Source: Solea solea
Lineage: Eukaryota; Chordata; Actinopteri; Pleuronectiformes; Soleidae
Direction: 5' to 3'
Assembly: GCF_958295425.1 (NCBI RefSeq)
Contig: NC_081154.1
Location: forward strand, 12,603,938 to 12,667,937
DNA length: 64,000 bases
Part shown: piece after piece, positions 12,563-50,543 of the stretch
Layout: every line of letters starts with the position of its first letter
Position numbering within the stretch: the stretch's first letter is position 1
Notes under the pieces: model-generated
Databases searched by the model: none
Told to the model about the DNA's origin: nothing
What the model saw: only the letters and a program-made list of their open reading frames with translations
Translations under genes and position numbers: made by a program

Positions 12563-13186
12563 ACTGAGCAAGTTACACAATGTTCACATGCTGCCTTCAA
12601 GTACCTCCTGTACGATTCACATACATGTGTGTACGTGTACAATGAAACACAATAATGGCAATATATAGTTAATTAGATGCAAAAATATTTTAAGCTGTCA
12701 CTCGTGATTATATTTATCACTATTGTTGTTTTTTTTATGTAATATGCAGGGAAGACACCACTCGTGCGAGAGACGCGAGCACTTAGGGTATGTTTTACTA
12801 ACGGTCCGTGAATGCAACAGTTGCGTTTATGTGCACACGGAACACAGAAGCCTCAACTGAATCGGTCAGGCATTCGTTCACCTGGTAACATAACTCACAA
12901 TTAATGCTTAGGGTTCGATTTCCGCGTTTCTCCTCTGTTTCGCGTTTATGTTATTCATTTGCTGAAATGGTAGTTATAGAATTTGTTGAATATGGTGTCA
13001 AACAGTCGGTGTTAGACAGCGCCTAGTGCTATTTTAACGCCCGTGAGCTAATGTGTTTCATAGACAGCTAGTTTCGTTAGCCACTGTAGGTTGTGTTTTC
13101 AAATATGAAAGCTTAGTTATCACATGCCTGACCTGACCACCAACCTCCGTTAGTCATCTTTTTCAGCTTCGACACATTGGGACGAA
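12563..13186. promoter_or_regulatory. Divergent promoter region between acadsb and ikzf5
   Basis: Only 624 bases separate the acadsb start codon (minus) from the ikzf5 start codon (plus), so the two genes probably share a bidirectional promoter. The ikzf5 coding exon begins after an acceptor (CTTTTTCAG, exon starts 13167), so an upstream non-coding ikzf5 exon must lie within this stretch; CACCTG/GTAACA near 12885 is one possible donor. No clear TATA box is seen. The same divergent arrangement exists in human. Confidence 0.5.
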
Positions 13187-16100
13187 ATGGAGGAGATAAA
13201 AACCGAGCCTGTGGATTTTGTGAAGGAATTTCAGGAGTACCTGACACAGCAAACTCAACATGTCAACATGATCTCAGGCTCTGTTTGTGGAGAGAAAGAG
13301 TCAGCGGAGACATTTCAAGCCGGTGAGATGGACTATATTAAAATGCATACAATGATCAGAGGTGGAAAGTGTACTAATATATTTCAATCAAGTAAAACCG
13401 ATTTTCCTTTGATGAGATTTTACTTTGGTAAACTACCTGTCTAAAAAAGCATAGGGGGATATACATTTAAGTTGTGAAGTAATTGTTATTTAAAGTGCAA
13501 TAACAAAAGAAAACATGTTGACAGACACTTCAAATGTTTAGGGAGATGTAATGAGCCCCCATCAAACATTTTAAAACGTAAAATGTAGTTAAAAATGTTA
13601 CTATTATGTTGTTTTTGTGCATTAAAGTTAAATAAAACTCCACACATTCCATCCTAGAGACTATTTCAATTTGACTGGCTGGTGTGAAAATGCAGGTTTT
13701 TCACCTCTGAATACCTGTGTAGACAGCTGTTAAACAATGCAGGTCATTCTCCCTCTGATCCAGTTTCAGGTTTTTAATTTGACCTGAGTTGAGGGGTGAA
13801 AGAGGGACGTAAGGGTCACCTGAGAAACACAGTCTGCTATTGTGTGCGTGTAAAGGTGCTTGGAGTGCACCTTTGTTGTTCTGTGTGTGAGTGTTGATGT
13901 CGCTGATAGCTGGTGTATTAGGCCCTCTCCTCTGTTGAGTGATGGTTTCTCCAGGTTTATGTTCAGGGCTTCTTTCACTTCTCTTTTACACCATCTGTCC
14001 TCTCTGGCCAGAATGTGTACATTCTCAGCATTAAAAGAGTGTTCTTTGTCCTTTAGATGCAGGTGGACAGCTAAGCCCTGTCCAGATGAACTGGCACTTC
14101 TGTGCTGTACCATGCATTTATGCAGTGGATGTTTGGTTTCTCACATATAAATTTCACGCCTTGACTCAGGTGAAACTAACATCCTGAAACTGGATCAGGG
14201 GGAGAATGACCTGCATTGTTTAACAGTTCTCTGGACAGGTATCCATCCTACAGGCTAAAAACCTGAATTATTCCACCAGGTAGTCAGAACTGAAGAAGCC
14301 TCTTAGATGAGAAGTGAAACATCCATTTCAGTTGTTTACAGCCAACTACTGACATTTTTTGGAACTGCACTAAAAATACGTGATCCCAGTGTCTTGATAA
14401 ATGTAACCTGTTATTTTACACCTCTACACATATCAAAGCACTGTTTTTTCCCCAGGAAAATGGTAAGACGATAAAGTAACGTAAAGTAAGTATGTAACTT
14501 GTGTTGGGGGTTTCTGAAAACTGCGGGAGGAGAAGCGTGCCAAACTTTTTGGGGGCGCGAGAAGAAGAAGCAGAATAAACGCCGGGAGGATTACAAGAGA
14601 TGCTTGCTTTGCAATGCATTCTAGTGAGAACTAGGGCTGAACGATATGGACAAAATTTCATATCTCGATATTCATGCCAGATATCTCGATATCGATAGGA
14701 TACGATATGACTACGGGTTCGGTGAAAACCAAGCATTTTTCAGAAAAATAAAAACATCATGATACAAAAGACTGTGGAAACTTTCCAGATGGAAAGTGTA
14801 GTTTTATTGATGAGAACTCACTGTGAGACTGTGTACACGGGTACCATGTCTTTTGCAATGTGGTATGTTATAGCGTCTGTAACGCCTTTATGTCTGGTAG
14901 ACGTCGACTCATACGGTGTAACGCTACGGAACGCATCAGTAAACACACTTTGCTTGGGCTTCTTTTGGAATGACTGAGAAGTCCCCGGTGTTTCTCTCAT
15001 TGTAATACACTCTTCGTGCAGCACGCGATGGTGTTGTTTCAGGTGGTGAAACATGTTTGTTGTGCTACCTTGCTTCGTCGCAATTTTCGCTAAGCACGAC
15101 CTGCACAACACCTCGCTCTGGTTGACATCATCCTTTTTAAATCCAAAATACGATGATTTATGTTTTGGCACAAAATCGCCACCGGCCGCATTATCTTCCG
15201 CGCTCATGTCACTTTCTTTCCCGCTGTGTATGTCCTGTGTGTGTGTGCGCGTCTCAGTCTCCGTCTACCGCCCGCCCTCCTATGTTTGTCATTGGTTAGC
15301 TTCAGCTGTCGATCCACAGCAAGCATGAAATAAGGTTTGTGGTTGGCTGGCCGTAGTGGTGCATTCAAGTGCAATCGTAAAAATGAAGTTTACTTTGACC
15401 GCCAGAGCTGTACATGCAGGGCGAGCGAGGGGGAAAATCTATATTGTTTATATCGTTGCTTTTTCGATATTAATATCTTGAATGTTCATATCTCGATAGC
15501 GATACGATAACGATATATCGTTCAGCCCTAGTGAGAACCCTAGGGTTCTGACTAGTATGCCTTGCTTGTTTGTTTCTAGCTGCACCCAGGAGTGAACAGA
15601 ATGGTCTGGACCCTCCGTCGGCAGAGGTGAATCTCTCTATGGAGGAAGGGTCAGACGTGCAGATGGACGGACTGGAGAGAACCTTCGATGGAAAGTACAA
15701 GTGTAGCTACTGCAGCTATACCAACAAAGGCGTGGCTCGTTTAACAGAGCACATCCGCATCCACACGGGTCAGTATTTCCTCTGCATCTGTTCACAAAGA
15801 CAATGCCAGGCCCAAGAACTTTTATTAGAAACAATACTGGTGCTGAAGGAGTGGTCACATACTAGTGGCTCTCAATGAAGGGGTCATTAACAAACACTCA
15901 ACAACTCTCAGGATAAATTTCCACAGCTGTCTTCTTTGAGAAAACCTAAGGATTATTCTATTCGAGCTATCAACATATAAAAATTATTATTAAAAACAAT
16001 CTACTGTTGAAGTCAAACAGGCTTTACAACCCCCATGAACCTCTCACACTTTATAGTATGTTACTTGTAACAGTTGCAGTTAAATTTTCTCATTGCCCAT

Positions 16101-17206
16101 GTGATTAAAAAAAAAAAAAAACGTGGTTCCGGCCTCTCAAATGTGAGAAGCTTATATTATGATCATGATGGTTAGAAATTCTTTAATTACATTACAAATA
16201 TTGTCTACATAAACTAGACAAGTAAAACTTGTTGTCTTTGTTTATCTCATTGCATTTTTTTCCTTCTTACCATAAACCAGGAGAAAAACCTCACCGCTGC
16301 CAGCTGTGCCCATTCGCCTCAGCGTATGAGCGCCACTTGGAAGCCCACATGCGTTCGCATACAGGAGAGAAGCCGTATAAGTGTGACCTCTGCGCCTTCC
16401 GCTGCAGCGACCGCAGCAACCTGTCGCACCATCGCCGCCGCCGCCACAAACTCCTGCCCACGAGGGTCGTGCGCTCTGCTTTCGCCAACAAGAGGATGCT
16501 GGGCACCCTGCAAAAGAGGACGGGCACGATGGGCTTCAGCAGACGACTGCTCATCAATTTCAACCCGAACTCTATGCCAAAGACGGATTATCTAAATGAC
16601 TTGTCTCACAAATTACACTCCCATTTGAGCGGCGGTGAATATAAAAACCTTCCCAAGATGGATGAGAATGAAGGTCTTAATAGGGGTTCCAACGGTTTGA
16701 CGTTTAATAACCCACTGGACCAACTGTCCACACTTGCTGGGCAATTGGCCGACCTCCACCCTGAGTCTCAGACTCCAGTGTCCCCAGACAGGGAGTCTTT
16801 AGAAGACGAGAAACCCATCCTCATACATCAGGTCTCTACTGAAGAGTTTGCAGTGTGTTCAAACGGTGTGCAGATGTCGGCATCTAAACAAGTATTTCCC
16901 ACCTCTGGCTGTGAACCTGGCAGTCCTGGTCCTGGCCTCGGCTGCGAGAACAACATGAATGCTCTTTCTGTGAGTGTCAGCAACAGCCAGCCAAGCACGC
17001 CCGCCCCTGCCCTGACCACACCAGACCAACAGCTCATGCATAGTTGCCAGCACTGTGATATTAACTTTCCTGACAACATACTCTATACCATTCACATGGG
17101 CTGTCACGGCTATGAACACCCATTCCAGTGCAACATCTGTGGACACATGTGCATAGACAAATACGACTTTGCCTGCCATTTTGCGCGGGGACAGCACAAA
17201 AAGTGA
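13187..17206 (+). CDS. ikzf5: Ikaros-family zinc finger transcription factor Pegasus
   Basis: Three coding exons (13187-13322, 15580-15768, 16281-17206) give 416 aa; human IKZF5 is about 420. The N-terminus (EPVDFVKEFQEYLTQQTQHV) is a Pegasus signature. Three C2H2 fingers lie at about residues 85-107, 113-135 and 141-164 with TGEKP linkers, including SAYERHLEAHMRSH and CSDRSNLSHHRRRRH. A long Ser/Pro-rich middle (DQLSTLAGQL, SQPSTPAPAL) leads to two C-terminal Ikaros dimerisation fingers (about 362-414, ending DFACHFARGQHKK). Family knowledge: a nuclear DNA-binding factor that can pair with other Ikaros proteins; in human it affects platelet genes. The first coding intron (13323-15579) holds a Penelope-like fragment and a hAT element. 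AATAAA at 17487-17492 probably ends the message. Confidence 0.97.
13673..14345 (-). mobile_element. Penelope-like retroelement fragment with GIY-YIG-type C-terminus and inverted flanking repeats
   Basis: On the minus strand, 14113-13766 encodes a peptide with HLKDKEHSF, NVHILAREDRW, REVKEAL and LEKPSLNRGEGL. This is the C-terminal part of the GIY-YIG endonuclease region of fish Penelope (Neptune-like) elements. It is flanked by two similar blocks of about 120 bases in opposite orientation (13673-13791 and 14159-14287), each with CTGAAACTGGATCAG and GAATGACCTGCATTGTTTAA. Beyond the right block is ACTGAAGAAGCCTCTTAGAT, a sequence often seen at these element ends. The reverse transcriptase part is absent, so this is a dead, 5'-truncated copy. 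Confidence 0.72.
14632..15530 (-). mobile_element. Non-autonomous hAT transposon with BED-finger remnant
   Basis: The 899-base element has perfect 16-base terminal inverted repeats (TAGGGCTGAACGATAT) and an exact 8-base target duplication GTGAGAAC (14624-14631 and 15531-15538), which defines the hAT superfamily. Subterminal regions are rich in ATATCG steps. Inside, the minus strand keeps an uninterrupted 129-codon frame (15207-14818) beginning MSAEDNAAGG and carrying a BED-type zinc finger (C35, C38, H55, H60) as in ZBED-like transposases. The frame stops just after the start of the linker that precedes the catalytic RNase H-like core, which is deleted. It sits in an ikzf5 intron in antisense orientation. 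Confidence 0.93.
14818..15207 (-). pseudogene. hAT transposase N-terminal (BED zinc finger) remnant
   Basis: The 129-aa frame inside the hAT element contains only the BED DNA-binding finger (VLCRSCLAKIATKQGSTTNM plus the H-x4-H tail) and the segment after it (ITYHIAKDMVPVYTVS). The DDE/hAT catalytic core and dimerisation domain are missing, so it cannot transpose itself. It has no internal stop, so it could still make a DNA-binding peptide if transcribed; no evidence of expression is visible. Confidence 0.75.
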
Positions 17207-18026
17207 TTCCTTGTTCAGACTGCAGGGAAATCAGATATTTTTCTTCACAGTAGATCTTTTCGGTCCTTCTGTCCACACTGATCAAATCAGATTTGAGCGT
17301 CCAGATAGAACTAACCACTCATGCATGGGTTGGTTTGGTAACAAAAGGAGTTGTATCCATGTTTTTTTGATAAACTCCAGTGTCATTGGTCAGTAATCAT
17401 AGAGATAGACCTTTTTTAAAAAAAAAAAAAAACTTTTTTAAGCTGTCTTGAATAGTTTTGTGGTCATGTATCAATCTTTTGTGTATAATAAAATGTCACT
17501 GTAGCCACTTCTTTAAAGTGCTGTAGCTGCTATGAGGCACTGTAAAGATTCAGAACCCTGTGTCTTAAAGACTTATTGTGATGCAACTTTACTGTAATGT
17601 TATTTTATTTCACCATATTTTTAAGTTGTAGTTGAATGTCAAGATGAAGCTAAATTTGTTTAATGTGATTGACTGAGGTAACTGCAATATAAACCCTCTT
17701 AATCTTAAGTGTGTCATGTATCCCGATTAACAAAATTAAAATGCCTGATCAACGTTTCATACTCCAGATGCAAAAACTGTGGTACATAGATACTACACAG
17801 TGGCTTATTTTGAGTTGGACATGGATTTGGAGGAAAATGTGTTTTAAAAAATAAATGAAAAGTAGTTTTTTTTTTTAAATAAATGAATTAAATAATCCAT
17901 ACAATTTTCAAGACTATTTCACTCGGTGCCACAGTGGTTGACAAGCTGAAAAGCAAGATTAAATGTAAACAATTAAGTCTCCAAAGCTGTGTGATGCCTC
18001 ATGATTGTGTTTTTGTGTGGAAAAAG
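17207..18026. other. ikzf5 3' UTR and convergent spacer to pstk
   Basis: ikzf5 (plus) and pstk (minus) converge here. AATAAA at 17487-17492 serves ikzf5; several poly-A and AT-rich runs follow. No further gene is seen. Confidence 0.5.
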
Positions 18027-20895
18027 TCATTCAGGGTCACCAGTGATTCTCATCAAGATTTCCTTTCTGTCACGGTCAAAAACATCCACTGCTCTTTGCA
18101 CTACGCGCTCCACATCAATGTCCTCTTCTTGAGCCAGGGACGTTTCTTGCAGCACCTTCTCTCGCAGGCTGCAGAGTAATGTCGCCTTGGCTTCATTCAG
18201 CCGTGTGGCCAAAGACCTCATATACTCAGAAGACACGTGATTTTCTGAAGACGGGATGAGACATCGTTACATCACAGGGCTGCAAATTACAGGCTAAAAC
18301 ATGGAGTGTATGTGGTTTAAAAAGCTCTCAGCTGACCTTTGGCTGTCTTCATGGCTTCTGAGATGAGGCGTCGACAGGCCTGGTCAGCTTGATGAACAAC
18401 ATTCATGGCACATTTCAGACGGTCAGCTTCCTGCACAGTATGACAACAATACAGCTCTTATCTCCACTCCTGTATTTGCATATTTAAAAACAGATGTACT
18501 CACACAAAGGGGACTGACACACCTTTTGTTCTGCGGTGTCCTCGATGGGGCTCAGCGGGTTTCTCAGTGAAGAGGAGATCAACTCCATCACCCTCTGGCT
18601 GAGGACAAGCACATAGAGACAATTCATTAATAACTTATGCATTACTTTAATAATAAGTATTCATATCTGCTCATTGTAATGTCTTACATGTCACATGTGG
18701 ATAATTTGTCTGTCGTGTTGAGCAAAATGCTCAGCTCCTCCCATGGGTTTTTCTCTGGGTTTGGGGACTCCAAACGCTTCACCATGTCCAGTATCACCTC
18801 AGTGGGAACAGGTTCAGGTCTACTCTGGTTTCTGTTGATACAGGACTCCAAATCACAGTGTAGATACACCTGGCAGAACCCCAGTGAATCTGCAACGACA
18901 ACCCACAAATTTGGACACGACACAATGTAGGTTTAATTTTTAAACTGATTTGTCATCCAGGAGGAGAGTTTTTGTTCAGTGCTTGGAGTCACCAATTTAT
19001 CATAGTCAACATGTAGTTGCCAATGTTGTTCTAGTGTAAAAGGCTGTTTTTTGATAATACTGTATTTCCTGCAGCATTCAAGTGCTTGCAATATGCTCCA
19101 ATCAGGATTTAAAGGTCCAGTGAGTGAGAGATTGTGAAGGGTTAAGACTGTAAATTGGAACAAATGGAGGACTCTTCCACCCACCCCTCCCTTTCCCAAG
19201 AAAGGATATTATTCTTCTATGTTTGCAAAGTTAGCTTCCAATTAAAACAAACAATCATGGGCCTTGCTGGTTTTTTTCTATTCAGGCTGCTGTAGAAACA
19301 TGTCAGGGAAAGATGTTGGCTTCTGTATAAAATAAATACTGTATAAAAGGCTTACTTTAGGTTTGTATGTTCAATTTCTGCCAATAAAGCCTCCTCAATG
19401 TTTTACACTGGACATTTTAATGTGAAGTTTGATTTTTTCACACGGATAAAGGTACTTACACTTTCTTGCAAGTTGGTACACTTCATATCTCATGCTCGGA
19501 TAGTAGAAGTTGTCATCCAAAATAAAGATCAGTGGTGTCCGGTCAGTCTGAGAGTGGTCCATAGGTTTAGGGCGCAGCAGACCACGGACACACTGCTCCC
19601 ACGCGTCTACGTTTATCTGAAAGCTGCTTGGCGGCTCTGCCATCACCTCAGGTGTCTTAAGGAACAGCTCAATGCACTGCAACACTGTGTGTCTGTGTAA
19701 CTTCCATTCAGTTTGCTAGAGAAGGAGAAATTCATCGATTAATGTGTTGAGAAACCAGAATTTCACCATACTGAGAATATTTAAGCACAAGGAACATCAG
19801 AGAAATACAAACAAGGACAATAACTTTCATTTTCACAGTCGATGAAGCATATACTGCATGTGACCGCCATATTTGATTACTTAATTGTGATGGTGAAAGT
19901 GCATACTTCACTATGCACAAACTGTCAACAGCCTTTAAGCTTAGTCATATTGTGGGCTGCTTATTTCGCCTTTATGGGAGCAGAATATTTGTTACATAGT
20001 TGGAGAATTACGTCTCTAAAATAGATACCGGACTGATGTCAGTATCCGTAGATGTTTGAGGATGCAATATCACTAGTAGTATTGGACACAAAAAAGTGAT
20101 ATCAAGCCATCCCTTGTTTCTTTTGTCTATAAACTATATCCATCCACTTTCTACCACTTTATCCTCCACTGGAGAGTTGCAGGGGGAGTTGTGGTCTACA
20201 AATTATTTAAAAAACAAAATTTTGAGGTTTGAGATGCACTGATCGATATCTTTCATTAATCTCTGACATTTTACGGACCACACAACTACTTAATTCACCA
20301 AGAACATAATTCACAGATTAATAGTTTGAAAGCACATTTGTGAATGGGAATAAACAATGCAAATCATCACAGCTATGTTTCAGAGAACTTTGTACAGAGA
20401 AAATTGTATAAAGAAGAGTGAAAAAGTTATGTTCAGCACATTGACATCTAGTGTACTGGATAGCAGACATTTTACTCTACAGTTTTAGAGAAATGTTCTT
20501 GTTGAAAATCCCATATTCACACTTTTAAATCGAATAATTATCAACTTTGAAATGTAATAAAAACAAAAAAATGTCTCAGATAATCTCATACGTATAGTGT
20601 ACACTGGCTCAGTGTGAAAACTGAATTCACAGAACAGTGAATGTGTCTTTACCACCTCAGTCAGTTGAGCACCGCTGTTCTGGACGGCTCTGATCTGAAA
20701 AGCATGCTGCGGAATCAGGTCATCGTACGACACAACAGAGGCTCTCCATCCAAGCTGTGCCGCGCTGCCCAGAACCGTGCGGGCCAGAGTGGACTTCCCG
20801 GAAGCAGGAAGCCCGCAGAGGACACACAGACAGACCGGAGTCCGAGCGACACCTGTCCCCTCCTCCGCTGCCATGCCCTTACTGAGAGAGTCCAT
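18027..20895 (-). CDS. pstk: L-seryl-tRNA(Sec) kinase
   Basis: Six coding exons on the minus strand (20895-20653, 19715-19460, 18889-18688, 18598-18523, 18430-18337, 18244-18027) join in phase to 362 aa, close to human PSTK (348-359). The enzyme phosphorylates Ser-tRNA(Sec) to Sep-tRNA(Sec), the substrate of SEPSECS in selenocysteine synthesis. The P-loop GLPASGKST is at residues 28-36, VVSYDDLIP follows, and ILDDNFYYPSMRYEVYQLARKYSLGFCQVYL is split across exons 2 and 3. INRNQSRPEPVP and LESPNPEKNPWEEL match the kinase core. The C-terminal part, the tRNA-binding helical domain, is more variable. The first Met at 20895 is used; a second in-frame Met at codon 8 is possible. It is divergent from nothing nearby and convergent with ikzf5, as in human. 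Confidence 0.96.
19109..19420 (+). mobile_element. MITE-like repeat with AAAGGTCCAGTG ends
   Basis: The left end TTTAAAGGTCCAGTGAGTGA and the inverted right end (TTACACTGGACATTTTAA) mark a non-autonomous DNA transposon of about 310 bases in pstk intron 2. Internal TTCAGGCTGCTGTAGAAACATG and TTTCTGCCAATAAA blocks recur in the copy at 56868-57593, which supports a dispersed family. It has no coding capacity. Confidence 0.7.
20141..20190 (-). repeat. L2-like LINE 3' tail fragment
   Basis: On the minus strand it reads AACTCC...CTGCAACTCTCCAGTGGAGGATAAAGTGGTAGAAAGTGGATGG-like sequence, the same tail as at 52370-52570. Recognised by pattern; in pstk intron 1. Confidence 0.5.
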
Positions 20896-21000
20896 TTAAT
20901 ATTCAAACGTTTCCCACTGTGTTGTGCTCCTGTTGCAGTTAACAGCTGACTTCCGCCGTCGAAACAGGAGACAAAAACGAGACTTCCGGCAACAGTTCTT
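20896..21000 (-). promoter_or_regulatory. pstk: pstk core promoter with paired ETS-like sites
   Basis: Immediately upstream of the pstk start on the minus strand are two ETS-family core sites, GCGGAAGTC (plus-strand GACTTCCGC near 20949-20957) and CCGGAAGTC (plus-strand GACTTCCGG near 20981-20989). No TATA box is seen. Such sites are usual in housekeeping promoters. Confidence 0.45.
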
Positions 21001-22136
21001 TCAGAATAAAAGCCAACTAAGTCAAGCATGCAGGTAAAAAAAATAAGTTGTGTGGGAAAACATCTCACATTACAAGAACTGCTCTGCAAAAACAGCGAAA
21101 TGTTGAAACGTTTCTGCACATTTTAATACAACATAGTTAACCAAAGTACTGTAACTCGCATACATACATAAAACATGAATGTAAACTCAAAAAGCAATAT
21201 AAAAACAATCAAACGGAATATATAACCAATAAAACACACAAGGGCAATACAAATAAAACATAGAAACTGCCAAGATGTCAGTTTTACACTATAAACATTG
21301 TATATTATTATTTTACAGCGCTATATTTGTTATAAATCGGTTTATATCATCTTACCTTCCTTCTTCTTAGCATCTTCTTTTAGTAGCCATTTATTCTTCA
21401 TGGGGATCAGTAAAAAATCCTAATATTAAACAAACTCATAATTTCCCCAAAATACTGTATTTCATCAAGATCCTAATCTCATAACTATGAGTTGAGATGT
21501 CCTTACACTTACAAGATAAGTTGTATTAATGGGACTCTAAAAATTCCTCAAACTTTCTTCAGCATCACATTAGTCAGACTGTGTCACCTGTTAGAATGAA
21601 GGATATACATGTTTCTTAATGTAATTTATGTTATAATGTATTTAAAAGTTTGTGAGGACCCTGGGAACAGTAGCCATAGACACAGTCCGGGCATCTAAAC
21701 AAACAAACACGGTGTCAGTACATCACATGGTACAGAATTTATTTTTCCAAAATGTAGACAAATGAATACTAAGTAAACTTTAAAACATCCAACGTCACTT
21801 TTATTTCATACTTACAATCAACAGGAAATCAAACATGTTACAAATTTTGGAGGAGAAATCAATCAAAACAATAGATTTACAAAATACTTAATCTGCACAT
21901 ATTTGCAGTGAGACATAAAGAAGTATCCAATTATATACACATACATGTGAATAAATACACGTTTCCCGGCTTCGTCTGCCACCATGTGACAACAGTATAT
22001 CTTAAAAAAGGTGCCAGTGACAAGTTACAGAGAGCATATATTTTAATTTTTTAACATAATGATTTAAAACCCTCTCTTCATTTAGTGTTAACCTACAGTA
22101 AACTTCATGGATTCATAACTTAGTGTAAGAAGAGAA
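21001..22136 (-). other. adam9: Intergenic spacer and adam9 3' UTR
   Basis: The part next to the adam9 stop (22136 down to about 21720) is the likely 3' UTR; AATAAA signals on the minus strand lie at 21800-21805 and 21738-21743. The remainder (21001-21720) is AT-rich with no gene. Confidence 0.5.
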
Positions 22137-30810
<8,674 letters not shown>

Positions 30811-31117
30811 GATCTCGATGATTATGTCCCCATTAGAGGTGCCAAAAGTCCACGGCACGTAATGTTTGTGACTTCGGTTCCTTCAGGCAGGTTGATGTCT
30901 GCCGTGGGTGTGGCTACCTGTCTGTAGCCGGGCTGTAGCCACACCCACCCAGCAGGAGGAGCTCTGCTCAAAGGAACAAAAGAACAGGTGAACTTCAAAT
31001 ATTTGGATATGTCGTACGTTCTCTACTGTAGTAAACAATGGTTCGTTTACTAACTCATGTGTAAAGTCACAGAGAAAACATTTTTCTTTGAAATCTTTCA
31101 AAATATAAGCATTCATA

Positions 31118-31146
31118 ATAATAATAATAATTATTATTATAATAGT
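31118..31146. repeat. (AAT)n(ATT)n inverted microsatellite
   Basis: AATAATAATAATAATAATT runs directly into ATTATTAT, making a self-complementary hairpin. Seen directly. Confidence 0.85.
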
Positions 31147-31287
31147 CATTATTATGATGTGACAGTAAACTGGACCCTCACTTCTTGACAGCCGTGTTGA
31201 ATAAGTCCATGGTTCGTGAATCCTGTGAAGAATCATCCATCACCTGAAATCCTGATTCAACCGGCTCATGTGGTTGTCAGGGAGCTC

Positions 31288-31302
31288 ACTGCCCTCTAGT
31301 GG
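31288..31302 (-). promoter_or_regulatory. Strong CTCF-like core motif
   Basis: The reverse complement reads CCACTAGAGGGCAGT, which fits the CTCF core CCASYAGRKGGC at every core position. It lies in the 1.7 kb between adam9 and parg start codons. Binding is not shown. Confidence 0.5.
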
Positions 31303-31800
31303 TGGCGCAGTGATGTAATACATTGAGCTCGTCCCAATGTAAATCTTTCAGTGTAGTGGTTCACGTTTGTTTGATTTTTTTTTTTTGTCTTATGATAATT
31401 ATATTAAATTCAACTTCAGGGAAAAAATGTACTGAATTGAAATTACTTCTGATTATACAGTGCATCATACCTTGAAGCAAATAGGCAACGGCAGCAGAAG
31501 ACCATGATGGAGGACACAGAACACTCCTTCCACTTTGTTTGGTGTAATTTGTACCTAATAAAGTGGCTGGGGAATATGTAAAATACCCCCATTCCAGGTC
31601 AGGCTTTTAAATGTTGGTTAACATTAACATTAAACACATTCTTGCTCAAGTCTAATTTCATATTTTTTGTATTTTTGTATAATTTACTTAACTTTTTTTG
31701 CCATTACATCAACATCCAAGAAGCCAAATGTCCCATGACTGGCCTGACCTGAGTGTTGCATGTTTTGCATGTGTCTGGCAGGAGCCCCAAGTTATCGCGT

Positions 31801-32300
31801 TACTTTAGTAGCTGTTACGTCACTCGCATTGCGGAAGTGTTTGGGCGCTGATCATCGAACAAGCGGTCAAACGTCAGCAAAAAAGTACAATTGTGCGTTC
31901 TAACACTGATGTTATCATAGTAAACTCTGAATTTATTTTCAACAAACAGTTGTCATGGTGTCGTGCATGATCACACGCTATTGTAAAGTATTTGGCTCGC
32001 TTTAATTGCAGTGTCTTGTCCTAAGATTGTTAGCATGTAGGCTAATAAACAATGGCTGGCTAACACATTTTTGAATAATCTCCCAAGAAAAACACCTTAT
32101 TCCGGTATTATTACACACGTATTAAGGACGTCCCAGCATTTAATAGCACAGTTACGAACTCTATGAATTAGTAGTGCCATGTATGTCTGCATATTAGAGT
32201 GTTGCTAAATTATTGAAGAAAGAACTACACAAGAAACCAAAGAAAGTGTGGACAAACGCGACTCAGGTGACGTCAGCTCAAGCTGTATTGTGAGTAGTGC
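31801..32300 (+). promoter_or_regulatory. parg: parg promoter and probable non-coding first exon
   Basis: A CRE-like TTACGTCACT (about 31815-31824) and an ETS site GCGGAAGTG (31831-31839) sit close together, the usual make-up of a TATA-less housekeeping promoter. A second CRE (GTGACGTCAG, about 32268-32277) follows; CGACTCAG/GTGACG there could be the first-exon donor. The coding exon begins after TTTTTCAG at 32494, so an upstream 5' exon is required. Confidence 0.5.
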
Positions 32301-32561
32301 ACATACAATTTGTTTTCATGCTTTATGCTCCAACTCCTAATAACACTAATAACATTATCTTCTTAATGTAGAATAACTGAATTTTGCCTTATTTTCTTCA
32401 AGCTAATTTAGAATATACTTTTATGGCATATTAATAAATATTATTAAGTCAGTCTCCTGATCTTGAAATCAATGTTTTTATTTTATTTTTCAGGCCAAGC
32501 TTTATGTGGTGATACAGAGACAATAGATGAAGTGGAAAGAAAAATCAACACAGCAGTGAAG

Positions 32562-50543
<17,982 letters not shown>

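Larger units (their letters stand above)
30811..31800. other. Spacer between divergent adam9 and parg
   Basis: It holds the adam9 promoter side (ETS-poor, no TATA seen), an (AAT)n/(ATT)n inverted microsatellite at 31118-31146, and a CTCF-like motif at 31288-31302. No gene is recognised. The two flanking genes come from different human chromosomes, so an ancestral rearrangement boundary falls here or nearby. Confidence 0.5.

Noticed and set aside
18637..18930. Plus-strand open frame of 97 codons
   Set aside because: It is antisense to pstk exon 3; the minus strand carries the clear kinase sequence.
31079..31180. Possible CRISPR-like or structured RNA repeat
   Set aside because: It is only an AAT/ATT microsatellite hairpin; no spacers or repeated units of CRISPR size occur anywhere in the window.
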